Source: Knufia peltigerae (Eukaryota > Ascomycota > Eurotiomycetes > Chaetothyriales > Trichomeriaceae). From it: DNA of 64,000 nt. How positions within the stretch are numbered: position 1 is the first letter of the stretch; each line of letters starts with the position of its first letter. The notes under the pieces were generated by a model. That model was not told the DNA's origin and did not search any database. It saw nothing but the letters and a program-made list of their open reading frames with translations. Both the position numbers and the translations under genes were made by a program. The stretch spans positions 124,001 to 188,000 of the forward strand of contig JAPDRN010000055.1 in NCBI GenBank assembly GCA_030247855.1, given 5' to 3'. Shown one piece after another: positions 11,658-23,090 of the stretch.

Positions 11658-14600
11658 ATGCTTGAGGCATTCACGGCTCAGCCAATAATTGAGCTGAAAC
11701 AAAGGGACAAATCGAAGATCGAATCGATCCTGTCCCACAGCGATCAACTACTCGTCGGCCTAAACACTGGCTCCCTTCGTATCTATCGTGTCAAAAGCTC
11801 TCCGCCCAGCAGCACTGCAGATGGATCTACAGATCCAAGTGCATTAAATCCCGATGACCGTCCTTCTACGTCGAAATCGACCGAGCTCCTTAGAGAATAC
11901 GAGAAGTTCTCGAAGTATAAGATAGAACAACTCGCTGTTTTCCGAGAGGCAAACATACTTCTGTCATTGAGCAATGGACTGGTCTCAATACATGACCTGG
12001 GGACCTTCGAGTTGCAAGAACAATTGACAAACACAAAAGGCGCTACTCTCTTTGCAGCTACAAGCAATATCGTGAAGGATTCTACAACGGGAGTGCCCAC
12101 CTTGGTGAGTAAACTGGCTGTCGCTGTGAAGCGGAGACTGCTGTTGTGGTCGTGGCATGATGGCGAACTCGATGGTGATGCTGTTGAGGTATCGCTATCA
12201 CACAGCATCAAGTCGTTGACATGGGCCTCCGGGACGAAGATTGTGGCTGGCTTGAGTTCGCATTACGTTCTGTTGCACACAGATTCTCGAGATATCACAA
12301 CGATTGTTGGGCCTGGAAGTATCGGAGGTGCTCCGGGGCAAGAGGCAAGTAGGCTGGGAGGGACAATGAGCTACATCGGAATGGGAGGCATGCTTCCAAC
12401 GCCTTTAGCGACGGGGCTTGGGGACAATGAGATGTTGTTGGCACGAGACATCAATACACACTTCATTGATCGGGATGGTGAGCCTATAGGCAGACGGCAG
12501 ATACCATGGCGAAGCCCTCCACAAGCCATTGGATACTCTTATCCGTATCTTCTGGCTTTGCAAGAAGCAAGCAAAGGATCCCTTGAGGTACGAAACCCCA
12601 AGACACTTACATTGCTTCAATCCATAGACCTGCCAGGCGCTGTGCTGCTTCAGGTACCAAACCCCAACATCAGTCTCGCGCATCAAGGAAAGGGTTTTCT
12701 AGTCGCAAGCGAACGCATTGTGTGGAGAATGCAAGGCATCAACTATGATACTCAGATCGATTCATTGGTCGACAATGGAGATCTCGACGAGGCTATCTGT
12801 CTGTTAGAGATGATCGAGGAGACTCTCATCAAGGACAAAGCTGCTCGCCTACGAGAGGTTAAAATGCAAAAGGCACAGCGTTTGTTCGACGAAAAGAAAT
12901 TCAGGGACGCTTTGGATTTGTTTGGCGAAGTCTCTGCGCCACCGGAAAGGGTCATTAAACTGTACCCTCCGGTCATAGCTGGAGAATTGGCCCTGCAAAC
13001 TGGTAAAAATGGATCACTGGACTCATGTAAAGACGATGGTAATAACCAGAAATCAAAGAAAATTGAGTCGACGACCAGTCCGACGAAGAAGCCCAAAGCT
13101 GCACCTTCTGAAGCCGATACGGAGAGCATCAGAAGTGTGAGGACGATGGAGCATGCGAGTAACCAAGGATTGTCTGAAAAAGAACTCAAGACTGCAGTTC
13201 GTGAACTCCAAGCTTTTCTTGCCGATGTTCGTCGGAGGCTACAAAGGTTCTTCAACCCGGACCAGACAATTCGCACCCTTTCGGAAGTGCAAGGCAGTAT
13301 GCAAGCCGAAGATATTCGACGGGTTACGGATCATCTCCTCGGTATCCCTACTCTGGATGATGTTGATTTCCGAGAGAAGCTCTTGGCCGTCGCTACACTG
13401 GTGGACACGACCCTCTTCAGGGCACATATGTATGCTACGCCGTCACTGGCAGGTTCATTGTTCCGAATCACAAACTTCTGCGACCCAGACGTTGTTATGG
13501 CTAAGCTTGAGGAGACAGAGCGATACAATGACCTAATCGAATTTCTGTATGGCAAGCGACTCCATCGGAAAGCGCTGGAAAGACTTCAGAGATTTGGCAA
13601 GGCCGGACATACTGAAGATGTCGACCCTCAACTACACGGACCTGCAAGAACAGTGTCGTATCTGCAGAACCTCGGACCTTCATTCATCGACATGATCTTG
13701 AAGTTCGCACGTTGGCCTCTAGAGACCGAGCCCCAGGCGGCAATGGAAATATTTGTGGCCGACACTGAGAATGCGGAATCGTTACCACGCCATAGAGTCC
13801 TGGCTTTCCTAGAATCCATTGACAAAGGACTGGCAAGAACATATCTTGAGCATGTGGTGGATGAACTGAACGACCTGACACCTGATCTACATCAACGTCT
13901 GGTCACGCTCTATCTAGAGGAATTGACGCAAGCTCAGTCGACCAACCAGCAAGAAATCCTCGACAAGTTGTTGACTCTACTCAAGTCTTCGGAACAGTAC
14001 TCTCCGGCAAAGACCTTGGGTTTGCTACCCAGAGACCAAGCGCTCTTCTACGAACCGCGAGCCATTGTGTTCTACAAGATGGGGAATCATCGGCAAGCCC
14101 TGGAAATTTATGTCTTCAAACTCCATGACCCGGCGAGGGCAGAAGAGTATTGCAACCAAGTTCATCTTGAAGAGACTATCAATGACACCAGCAAGCCTCC
14201 ATCTAGGCGAAAATCGACAACAGACCCCGTTGACGAACAGCCGTCTGTTTATCATATCCTCTTGAACCTCTACCTGAACCCTCCAAAGGGGGAAAAGGCA
14301 ATGTGGGGTCCGGCGATTGAATTGATGGCACGACATGGTCCCAGATTACCCGCGAGCTCGACATTGGAGATGATTCCCGAGGATTTGTTCGTGAAAGAGC
14401 TGGAATTTTACTTCCGTGGGAGGATGCGCAACGCCAACACTGTTCTGAACGACTCGATGATCTCGGCCGGTCTTAGGAAGGCGGAAGCGGTTCGCGTACA
14501 AGCTGCTCTTCTGCTCGGAGAAGGTGGCCATACAGGGGGTAGAGGGAGGAAAGTTCGCATCGACGAAGACCACGTCTGTGGAGTCTGCCACAAGCGACTT

Positions 14601-14757
14601 GGTGGCAGCGTCATCAGTGCTTTTCCCGAGTGAGTGATGTCCTGGTATCAGCTTCCTGCGCTGCGAGAACTAACGTATTTACAGCAATTCGGTTGTTCAT
14701 CTTGGCTGCGCGGTCCGAAAGCAGGCCGAACTTGCAGGCAAAAGCCAGCACCGCTGA
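11658..14757 (+). CDS. VPS39: Vacuolar sorting protein Vps39/Vam6 (HOPS subunit)
   Basis: Two exons, 11658-14629 and 14685-14757 (1014 aa). The 55-nt intron has donor GTGAGT, branch CTAAC and acceptor TACAG. An N-terminal CNH beta-propeller covers about residues 10-300. An alpha-solenoid with clathrin-type repeats follows, and the C-terminus carries a zinc-binding motif (CGVCHKRLGGSV...HLGC) completed by the second exon. Without splicing the protein would stop one codon early in this motif. Vps39 bridges Ypt7/Rab7 and the HOPS tether for vacuole fusion and also takes part in vacuole-mitochondria contacts. A Ser/Lys-rich linker of about 50 residues near 460-510 interrupts the solenoid. Confidence 0.93.
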
Positions 14758-14823
14758 TTTGCTCATTTACGCGTGAGCCATGTTATTTTGAGATACCCTG
14801 AGGTGTGATAGGAGTGCATATAT

Positions 14824-15144
14824 TCATGCGTCGTCCTCCGCGACTTCTTCGCCATAGTTTTCCTCCTCTAGCTCCTCTTGTGTTGTCTGCAGCAAGGTTC
14901 CTCCGTTGCTCGCCCGACTCTGCGCCTGTTTATCTTCCTCCATCTTATCAGTCAAGAACTTATTGATCTCGTCTTGTAGTTTCCTGCTCGAGGCTCGTAG
15001 ATCCCGCAAGTATTCAGTCTTTGCCTCTGCGCCGACTGCTCTTGAGGCGGGTTTGGCAATCACATGCTGAAAGTCGGTGGAGCCGCTCGGAGAGACGTAA
15101 GAGGCTTTCAAGACGGTGGAAGGGTGATCTGCATGCGTAGACAT
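14824..15144 (-). CDS. GON7: KEOPS/EKC complex subunit Gon7
   Basis: Single exon, 106 aa, from the ATG at 15144 (MSTHADHPSTVLKASY). An in-frame ATG at 15297 would add 51 residues not expected in the family. The N-terminal strand region (LKASYVSPSGSTDF) and the helix LRDLRASSRKLQDEINKFLTDKM, followed by an acidic tail, fit Gon7, the small intrinsically flexible subunit of the complex that makes t6A37 in tRNA. Its stop is 66 bp from the VPS39 stop, so the two transcripts probably overlap at their 3' ends. Confidence 0.75.
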   Translation of the reverse strand: MSTHADHPSTVLKASYVSPSGSTDFQHVIAKPASRAVGAEAKTEYLRDLRASSRKLQDEINKFLTDKMEEDKQAQSRASNGGTLLQTTQEELEEENYGEEVAEDDA

Positions 15145-15653
15145 TGGTGCCGCAGTACCACTGGAGGCTGTCAGTGTAGAAACAGGTATCACGTCCGTCG
15201 AGAAAGATGGTCGGTCTCTGGATATCAATGAGTGGTGGAGGGAAAAGTGACTTGAAGCGCGGGGGAGAATATTTGGCTGCGGCACTAAATTCGTCATGTA
15301 TCCAGAGATCCTCCGTATTCGTACTCCGTAGAGACGAACACCACCACAGACTCCATATCCACAGTACCTTCAACCACCTCCTTCAATGGCCCTCAGTTAC
15401 GAGAATTTAGCAAATGCAGCAGCAGCACCAGTATATCCACCTCTCGCACGACTCACCATGAATTCAGATTCACGCCCGTATATGGCCAGTGTACGGTGAC
15501 GGCGCAGGCTGTGCTTGGATATCATCCTTGAGTGACATGCGCAGTAAACAAGGTGAGCGTCATCTGGCGAACATCGAAGAGACCAGTTCCCAAGATGCTA
15601 ATCTCGTGCCGATTGCTGCACTCAGGCCATCCTCATTGCCTTCTTCGCTCAAA
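15145..15653. promoter_or_regulatory. Divergent GON7/hbrB upstream region with a likely 5' UTR intron
   Basis: TACTCCGTA lies at 15322-15330. A good intron signature runs from 15553 (GTGAGC) through a CTAAT branch to CTCAG at 15625; splicing it would put upstream ATGs out of frame with hbrB, so it is best read as a 5' UTR intron. Confidence 0.45.
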
Positions 15654-18107
15654 ATGGAACCTCCACCACGTCGCATGGGGTTGCGCTCTCCTGCACCTCC
15701 TGCTTCTGTGTCTCCGAATCCCTCTTCTCGTCCAGAGTCCAAACAAAGCGACCGACCGGTTTCAAGTGGTAGTGACTCCTCCGGGTCGTCGAATTTGTCT
15801 GTCGTGAAGAGATCTCCATACAGTCAACAACTGCCGTCCTTCGTGCCTCACAACAACCACAGCAATATGTCACTATCTCAAAGGCCTTCGGCACAATACC
15901 TTACTCGCGAAGGCGCGAGGACAAATCCGCCCTCAGAATTTCACAGACATCGTCCACGACAGCACTCCCAGGGCTACTTTGAGCCGTCGATGCCTTCCGC
16001 ATCTCTGGCCAGCCAGTCTGTTCTACATGAACAGTCAGCCATGTCGACCCTCACGCCTTCCCAGATAGCCGCACAAGCCGCAATGCAGCATCTCAATGCC
16101 ACCAGCCACAACCGCAAAAGGTCTCAAACTGTTCCCTTTCCACAAGAGCAGAGCCATCAGGAAAGCCGCCGAAGTAGTAGAGGCTCAAATGGCTCACACG
16201 AAGGAACACCGCAGGCTTCCACCAATGACCAACAGTATCGGAACGGTCTCATAGGGAGCAATGCGGCGGCTACGGCAGCGAGTGTAGCCTTCCCTAGGAA
16301 CGTCGCCTCCTCCAGTCAGGTCTCATTGGTTGAAGAGGAGAAATCTAGGAAAGGGCTGAAACGGTTCAAGCCTAAGCACATGGTGCTGTCAAGAGATAAA
16401 GACAAAGAAGCAAGAGATAAGGCTTTACCATCACCAAGCAAGCTGGCGCCCAGTGGGTTATCCAAGGTCATGAATGCCTCAACAGCGAGTCTTGCCGACT
16501 CATTATCCTCAACCAACTCATCATTATACCAATTGGCCAACCCATCGTCAAGTACGATCGTTCCCATTCCCGAACAAAAGGACAAGGCCCATAAACATCA
16601 CGGTTTGCGGCAAAAGTTGAAGTTGAAGGACAAGGATGATAGTTATGCCCTCCCTCTCTCGTCGGCAAACTCCAACTCCAGACCGGTCGACATGAACAAT
16701 CCCCAGTCGCTGTATTCCTTTGCTCCATCTTCCCCTGCTCCATCCTCAACTTTCTCCAAGTCAGTGTCAGGGCTAGATCTCCGCCATGGCGGCCGCGCCT
16801 TGCGAGAGAAGAAAAAGGAGGAGAAGGCCGCATTTGCCAACCTGGAGACTGTGTACAGTCGGGGCGAAAGCGACACGTCCGAGTGGCCGTCACTGGGGAC
16901 CAGTTTCACGAATCAGTCCCTCACCACTTTTAGCAGTTATGCTGAAGTTAAAGAAGCTGGAGCCGACCTTGGCTTAAAGAACATGTCTGCGGATGATGCC
17001 TGGGATGCCTTGAGAGCCAAGATTCTCATCGTCTTTGAGGGAGAAGATGTTCCTGTCCCGGTAGAAAATCTGAACAAGCTCGTCACATTCCATCTCCAAC
17101 GATGTGTTCAACGAAGGGATCCTAGCATTGTCATCGGAGACCTGGAAGATTTATTCAAGACGGGGTTCTTCAGCCTCAATCACACACTGCGCCAGGCTTC
17201 CGATGAAAGACTAGTCTCTCATCTTGTCAGCATGTGGATTCAAGTGTTTGGCACCATATTGCCATACATGCAAGCCGTCTTCCTCCCTCTCGACCAAGAA
17301 TTCAAGGGGCGAGGCAGCATCCTGACCAGTCCCAAATTGGCCGCCGAGTTCTGGGGTGCTCTTCCCAGCGCCGAGTCGGGCAGTAAGCTTTCCTCGTCTC
17401 CAGCTTCGGGTAGCGGCGTGGACTTTGTGGTTGCTGCTGGGGAGGAATTGGAAGTTAGGCGTATTCTCCTGATTACGTTCCGAGACATCATCATTATTCC
17501 AAGGTTCGAGGTTTTGAAAGCAACATTTTCAAGATTGAGCTTGGAAAGCATCAATGTTAGCTTGGCTCAGTACGACAACCCCACACGGCATCGAGGTAAC
17601 AGCGGAGGAAGTGACAGGCCTGCCACAGCTCATAGTACTGAGCAGCCTGTGTATGGAAGCTACAATTCTCAGACGAGTACCCTGCTGGGCAGCGCTACTT
17701 CAGGTGGAAGATCTCGTGCAACGTCCAACTTGTCCGCGACCAGCAACCCTGCGCAAGATGTTGCGTTTCAATCCTTCAGTTCCCCACCAGCAGCAAGACC
17801 ATCAGATACGTCCTCAGCTCAAGTGACGGAAACCGTTGGCCGGATGCTGCAGTGCCTCTCAGTTCTCTGCTCGATACAATCTGGTGACGACGGGCAAGGG
17901 AAGATGGAAGAGCTTAACAGACAGCTGAAATTGAACTGGCTCGGTCGTGGTCGGACGGGTAGAAATAGAAAGGGATTCGTCGGAAGCAGAGTCAGACCTA
18001 TGGCCAGTGGAGCCTCCACCATGCGAGGTTTGGATCGTGACGGAAGCCCGACGCCTACTCCTACTCGGCAAGGGACTGTCAGCAGGCAAGGTTACGAGCA
18101 CAGCTGA
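15654..18107 (+). CDS. hbrB: HbrB-family TORC2 subunit
   Basis: Single coding exon, 817 aa from the ATG at 15654 (MEPPPRRMG). The first 440 residues are Ser/Pro/Gln-rich and disordered. The HbrB domain covers about residues 446-640 (AWDALRAKILIVFEGEDVP, LEDLFKTGFFSLN, WIQVFGTILPYMQAVFLPL, LITFRDIIIIPRF). The tail is Ser/Thr/Arg-rich. HbrB, first described in Aspergillus hyperbranching mutants, corresponds to yeast Bit61 and human PRR5/Protor, partners of Rictor/Avo3 in TORC2. The frame is open to 15489, and an ATG at 15537 could add 39 residues, but the likely intron at 15553-15625 removes that option. Confidence 0.85.
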   Translation: MEPPPRRMGLRSPAPPASVSPNPSSRPESKQSDRPVSSGSDSSGSSNLSVVKRSPYSQQLPSFVPHNNHSNMSLSQRPSAQYLTREGARTNPPSEFHRHRPRQHSQGYFEPSMPSASLASQSVLHEQSAMSTLTPSQIAAQAAMQHLNATSHNRKRSQTVPFPQEQSHQESRRSSRGSNGSHEGTPQASTNDQQYRNGLIGSNAAATAASVAFPRNVASSSQVSLVEEEKSRKGLKRFKPKHMVLSRDKDKEARDKALPSPSKLAPSGLSKVMNASTASLADSLSSTNSSLYQLANPSSSTIVPIPEQKDKAHKHHGLRQKLKLKDKDDSYALPLSSANSNSRPVDMNNPQSLYSFAPSSPAPSSTFSKSVSGLDLRHGGRALREKKKEEKAAFANLETVYSRGESDTSEWPSLGTSFTNQSLTTFSSYAEVKEAGADLGLKNMSADDAWDALRAKILIVFEGEDVPVPVENLNKLVTFHLQRCVQRRDPSIVIGDLEDLFKTGFFSLNHTLRQASDERLVSHLVSMWIQVFGTILPYMQAVFLPLDQEFKGRGSILTSPKLAAEFWGALPSAESGSKLSSSPASGSGVDFVVAAGEELEVRRILLITFRDIIIIPRFEVLKATFSRLSLESINVSLAQYDNPTRHRGNSGGSDRPATAHSTEQPVYGSYNSQTSTLLGSATSGGRSRATSNLSATSNPAQDVAFQSFSSPPAARPSDTSSAQVTETVGRMLQCLSVLCSIQSGDDGQGKMEELNRQLKLNWLGRGRTGRNRKGFVGSRVRPMASGASTMRGLDRDGSPTPTPTRQGTVSRQGYEHS

Positions 18108-18744
18108 TAGTATTGGATTCTATGACCGAAAATACAGACACGGCTGTGCGTGTATGTCCTTGATCGTTTCTCCGTCCGATGAGAGGGTGTAATGTGATAT
18201 GATACGTTCATGATCTTTTTGACTGCTGAGATCTCTTTGCAGACATACACATCCCCAGTCGAGCACATTATGCTCATCTCGACTTGTTTCTCTAGAAGAT
18301 GCGTTGTGCTGCTGGTTGTTCATCGTTGACCGCCATGTCTTGTTCTATGCAAGTTCAAACATCACTGATGCCGCTCTGCGTGAATCAAGGGGCACTTTTC
18401 CTGAACCTCGACCTTGCATTCGGATTTACATTCCTTCGACAATGATGCTGCACGTCCGATTGGGCGCTGGTGAGGATGCCGTCTGGAATACGAATACGAG
18501 GCGCACCTTGGTCCCATCCCCCGCATAACGTTATGTCTGTCTCCGCCGACGACCCGCCGTCTCTTCCAGTCCAAGTACTCTTAAACATCTCAGCGTCCAC
18601 GAGCCGACTCTTTGAGTTAAGTTTCCTTCTCTTTTCATTCCGGTCCGTAATATTCCCCATTTTCTGCGGAGTGTTCAAGTTCTTCTACTTTCAAAGAGGT
18701 GAGCTGGGACGTTACATACCCGGACCTTCTCAATAGGCGCGTCA
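18108..18744. other. Intergenic between hbrB and bZIP gene
   Basis: 3' end of hbrB and upstream region of the bZIP gene. A pyrimidine-rich stretch lies about 18600-18690. No gene, RNA or repeat recognised. Confidence 0.5.
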
Positions 18745-20352
18745 ATGGCGACGAGAAATCGACAAAGCAAGAGAAAAGCGGACGCTTTGAATGTCCCACA
18801 GGTCGGCGAAGATGCGGCGGAGAGGAAACGAGTGTTGAATGTGCTCGCCCAGAGACGGTACCGACAGAGACGCAAAGAGCACATGGAGAAACTCGAGGCC
18901 CAGGTCGAGTCGATTGCGACCTCGACGGAGGAACCGGGATGGAGCGCAATGCCCCACACGACACAGCAAGATCAGATCTTTTATGAAGAGAGGAAGGGAA
19001 GAAGAAACGGGCCGACTCTGACCAAGTTCTCTACGGGTTCGTACGACGATTCCCCAGAGACCAGAAGCAGTACAGGGATCCTACTGGATGCCGACGACGG
19101 TGGTGAGGTTGAGATTTGTGGCGGTGGCGGCGGCGACGACCTGGACTTTGCACCATTTCTACCCATCCACATGCAGCCTGACGTGCTGCCAAACGAAAGT
19201 CAAATCTTTGTGGTGGACGAAGGGGGACAGGAAGTGAGAGGAGCAAAAGGGAACGAGACGGCCAAGGACATTTTTGCGACTTTTGACGAGCATCACCTCC
19301 ACCACAACCATCAACAACTTCTCGTCACAGACCATCATCAATACTTTTTCGCACCATCAACGTTATCATCATCATCAACAACAACGACTCCGTTGATACT
19401 CCCGTCCCTAGACAGCCCTTCTACTACCACCTCTGACGGTACCACCACCATCACCACGCATCATCCCTCGTCTGTCATTGTCGAGAATCCAGCTGCTCCT
19501 CATTGGTCCTCTTTAGTCGGGTCTTTTGGTCCTTTACCTGGCGACTTTGAAAGAGATTCGACGAACGACGCCGAGGGTTTCCATTTCCCTCGAGACCTTT
19601 CCATCTCGTCGACAATAGTCGCCAACCACACGGCTACGCCTGCCGCTCCGGTCATCCAACAACACCCCACGACGACGACGACAACCTTCCCGGACGACAT
19701 GCACCTTCAGGTCCCCGAACTCGCCTTGCTCCGTGGTTGCATGTCCATCGCGCAACGTTTACAGATTCAAGATCTGATATGGTCATTGACGTCGGAATCT
19801 CCTTTTCCTCTTTCGTCGGCCACCCCAACGACGATGGACGCAGCGACAGTGTCTGGCAACGGCCGCAGCCTCGGCAGTTCGCCCACCACCACCTCCACCT
19901 CCACAGCAATTCTATACGGTCATCTACCCCCCAACCTACGTCCCACGGCGGCTCAGCTCAGCATTCCTCACCATCCGGCCATCGATCTCCTTCCTTGGCC
20001 GAGTGTCAGAGACAGGCTCATTCACGTCCTGGCTCAACCGATCGAGTACCGACCTTTGGGTGCCAAATCCCCCACGGCCCTGGTGGATTTCGTCTACGAC
20101 ATCGAAGACCCGGCCGAGGGTGTACGGATAACGGGTTCGGACCCTCAGGACCCTCGAAACTGGGAGGTCGGCGAAAAGGTCTTCCGGGGTTGGTGGTGGT
20201 GCTTCGATCGGGAAATCGTCAAGCGGACGAACGAACTGAGAAGGGCGAGAGGTGTCTCCTCGCCTTTGGGGGTCGTCGGTGGTAGTACCACCCTGGGGAC
20301 GGGGGCCGGGAGGGGGAGTGTTGTTGATGTTGTTGACGACCATCTCACTTGA
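18745..20352 (+). CDS. bZIP transcription factor with DUF3425-like C-terminal region
   Basis: Single exon, 535 aa. The basic region is near residues 26-50 (ERKRVLNVLAQRRYRQRRKE), with the N-x7-R arrangement of DNA contacts. The leucine zipper is very short: the helix breaks after about two heptads at a TSTEEPGW segment. The middle is Thr/Ser/His-rich low complexity (HHLHHNHQQ, TTTTT runs). The last 200 residues match the DUF3425 pattern of fungal bZIP regulators (LRPTAAQLSIPHHPAIDLLPWPSVRDRL and FRGWWWCFDREIVKRTNELRR). Target genes are unknown. The short zipper suggests dimerisation may need the C-terminal region. Confidence 0.85.
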   Translation: MATRNRQSKRKADALNVPQVGEDAAERKRVLNVLAQRRYRQRRKEHMEKLEAQVESIATSTEEPGWSAMPHTTQQDQIFYEERKGRRNGPTLTKFSTGSYDDSPETRSSTGILLDADDGGEVEICGGGGGDDLDFAPFLPIHMQPDVLPNESQIFVVDEGGQEVRGAKGNETAKDIFATFDEHHLHHNHQQLLVTDHHQYFFAPSTLSSSSTTTTPLILPSLDSPSTTTSDGTTTITTHHPSSVIVENPAAPHWSSLVGSFGPLPGDFERDSTNDAEGFHFPRDLSISSTIVANHTATPAAPVIQQHPTTTTTTFPDDMHLQVPELALLRGCMSIAQRLQIQDLIWSLTSESPFPLSSATPTTMDAATVSGNGRSLGSSPTTTSTSTAILYGHLPPNLRPTAAQLSIPHHPAIDLLPWPSVRDRLIHVLAQPIEYRPLGAKSPTALVDFVYDIEDPAEGVRITGSDPQDPRNWEVGEKVFRGWWWCFDREIVKRTNELRRARGVSSPLGVVGGSTTLGTGAGRGSVVDVVDDHLT

Positions 20353-20834
20353 CGGGATTTTGAATGTCCATGGGATTTCACTGTCGGGCGTCTGCAGAGA
20401 TACAGTGACAAATAAAGACCGACCAACCAGGCCCCAGGCATCAGCGAAATATACCATGCGTACCGATCTGTCAAGGAAAAAACACTATTGTATTACGCAA
20501 CGTCTTGGGGGCCACTGAATCTGATGTACAATACCTCTCCCTCCCCCCCCTCGAGGACATTGCGTCGATGGGAACACCTCCCAAAAGGGTTCGAACATGT
20601 AAATACACACTCAGAAATGCCGTCATCATTTTCATGATTTACCGTGCCCAATCCAGACCTTACAGCCAAATTTGATTTGCTCATCGCTTGTGATCATACA
20701 GGAGCAGAGGCTGCATGGTAGGAGCACAGTTGGATTCACTTGCATTGTACCCGGCAGACGTGGTTGTATGTAACAATATATTATATTCTCAAGCGAGACT
20801 CCACAGTCATCACCAATGTTCTATTCGTCATTAA
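20353..20834. other. Intergenic, convergent 3' ends of bZIP and esterase genes
   Basis: Contains a poly-C run near 20543-20552. No gene seen. Confidence 0.5.
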
Positions 20835-23090
20835 TCAGTCACTGTCCCCCAAGAGTCCAACAGTCAAGCCTTTCATCCTTCTCTTGAGGAGATCTTCTTC
20901 GCTGCCCAAAGACACCAAACTCTTGTTCCGGCTAACCTCGGGTCTAGATTTCTCTGTTGTATCACGCCCACGTTCTCCTGCAGAGTCTTTGGCTGCGCCG
21001 TTGACTTTTTGAGGAGACGACCGTCTGGCGTCTTCGGATTTGATGGACGACATGACCAGCGGAGCGTCGTCATCCATGCTCTCACCCGTTGGAGTTCGAT
21101 AATGATGCCTCGGCTGCGTCGAGGCCAGTTCAAGGCTGCTGTGGGAATCATGCGTAAGCGTCCCATTTCTCAGCCTCGACTCTATGGCCGGACCTTCGAA
21201 AGCATGTGGTGGCTTGGAAAAAATGTCTTGGATCCACTGTCCGCAGCGGAAGATGTGTCTCCAGCCCTCTGGAAAGACGGAGACAAACTGGACAAATCCG
21301 TGTGAAATGCCTGGAATGAGAGCTACTTCAACATGATCTTTCTCGTTGAACTCTGCAGTAGATTTCTCGAGACCGACTTCTTGCCGCTCACGAAAAAGGT
21401 GTAGCTTCGCCTGTCGAATCCTACCGGCGAAAATGACCGTGTCATCCACGAGAGGATCACGCTCTCCGGTACAGAAGTATGTCTTTGGAAATTTCGCAAG
21501 GAGGCTTTCAGGAGCCACGGCCGGGCACAAGAGATGATCAGTCGTGAAATCAGGACGATTGTACGGCCCAACGTAGAGTATGATCATGGCGCGCATCATT
21601 TCGGGGGTGAGGATGCGATCGCCGAAATATGAGATGATGGACGAGACAGCCAATCTCGTCTTGAGATGCTGGGGTTTCGATTCGGCCACAGTCTGTTTCT
21701 GTGCATCAACATCGGTATTTCGCCTGCTCAACTCATGGTCTGCCTTCAGGGTGTCTTCTCTTGGTGCGAAGAAGTCAAAGTTTGGATCACCTTCACCATC
21801 ATCCGAAGGTTTGGGTGTCGATGGTGTATAACGTCGATCGATATCTTCACTTTTTCTTTTGATAAAAGTTTCGTACTTCTTGGCCGTTCGTGGATTTCGG
21901 ATTAAGGCCATTTGATCGTCGGTCATCCAGCTGCTGATGTTCATGTCCAAAGCAGGATACAGCAAGACCAAACCAGCTGGACAAGGAAGAATTCCTCGAG
22001 CACTTCCGCTTTGATTCGACTGGATCACCATCAAGGTCGTTCCTGTAGCCAAGTTGCCTCCCGCGCTATCACCGGCAAGTACAATCCTCGGACAAGTTGC
22101 GGGCTTCATACCTATACATCGTCCCCTTGTAGCGATAATCTGCGTGTATACATCGAAGCATTCGTTCAACGCGTATGGGTAGGGATATTCAGGAGCCTTG
22201 CGGTAGTCTAGGCTGAGAATGGGCAGTCCTGTCCTTCCTGCCCAGGCAAGCAACCTATCGTCACTTGTCCTTGGATCCATGGCCACAAACCCTCCGCCGG
22301 GAATGTCGAGAACCACATTCTCTTGTTTTTCGAGCTCAGCCAGCGTGCCGTCAAAGTACATCCATGCCACAACAGGCTCTTTATAGGTGGATTGCTTGGG
22401 TCGGGGTATTCGAATCCTTCTTGGTTTGTAGCGAGTAAATCGAGGCCGCATCACGGCGGTCAACCACCTAAGGTAGGGCGTGTTTGGTTTGTTCCAGGAG
22501 ACCCTCAGATGATCCACTGTAAGGACGGCTCGTACTTTCCGCACCTTTTCATCTGCTTGCTCGGCAGCAATGAGATAGTATACGGTGAATATCATCGAGG
22601 CCAGATCTCGCAGTCCTTTGTTCCGAATCCTCATTGCAGTCCAGAAGCCGGCATCCAGCGCCGTTGTGATCCATGTTGCCCGAAAATAGGAACGATTGTA
22701 TAAATTCGCAAGCGGCTCGGGAGACTCGAGATTGCAGAGTTTCGCAAAGTTGCGACATATGTAGAGGTAGAGGAGAGTAATAACCACAGATCGCCAAGGG
22801 GTCAATCGTTTCGACAGGCGCTGGGAGAGGGCGCGAATCGCTGGAGGGCCATGTCTGTCACCCCTAGGAAGAGATGATAATGTCAGTGGGAAATCTGTCA
22901 CGGTCTTTCTGCAGATCAGATCATACCTTAGCAGGTATAACGACCAGAATGAGACAACCGCAAGGACCTGGACTTTGCGGAACTGCGAAGATGGTCGTCC
23001 CAGAACATGATCTGTTCCACATGGAGGGATGAGGTCAGTACATGTGAAGTAGGATCGATATCAGAGTAGGTCTCCAAACATACCTATCAT
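20835..23090 (-). CDS. HSL-like alpha/beta hydrolase, membrane-anchored
   Basis: Exons 23090-23084 (only 7 nt: ATG ATA G), 23011-22927 and 22863-20835; 706 aa. This is the only combination I found that joins the frame of the long exon through both upstream introns (72 and 63 nt). Two hydrophobic stretches precede the catalytic domain (LAVVSFWSLYLL near 17-28 and VVITLLYLYICRNF near 51-64). The hydrolase core has the nucleophile elbow GDSAGGN (about 295), an acid in GERDPLVDD (about 500) and a His in PGISHGFV (about 552). The HSL-family HGGG oxyanion motif is present as PGGGF, with Pro in place of His. A long disordered C-terminus follows. Likely a lipase, esterase or steryl acetyl hydrolase at the ER or lipid droplets; substrate unknown. 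Confidence 0.75.
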
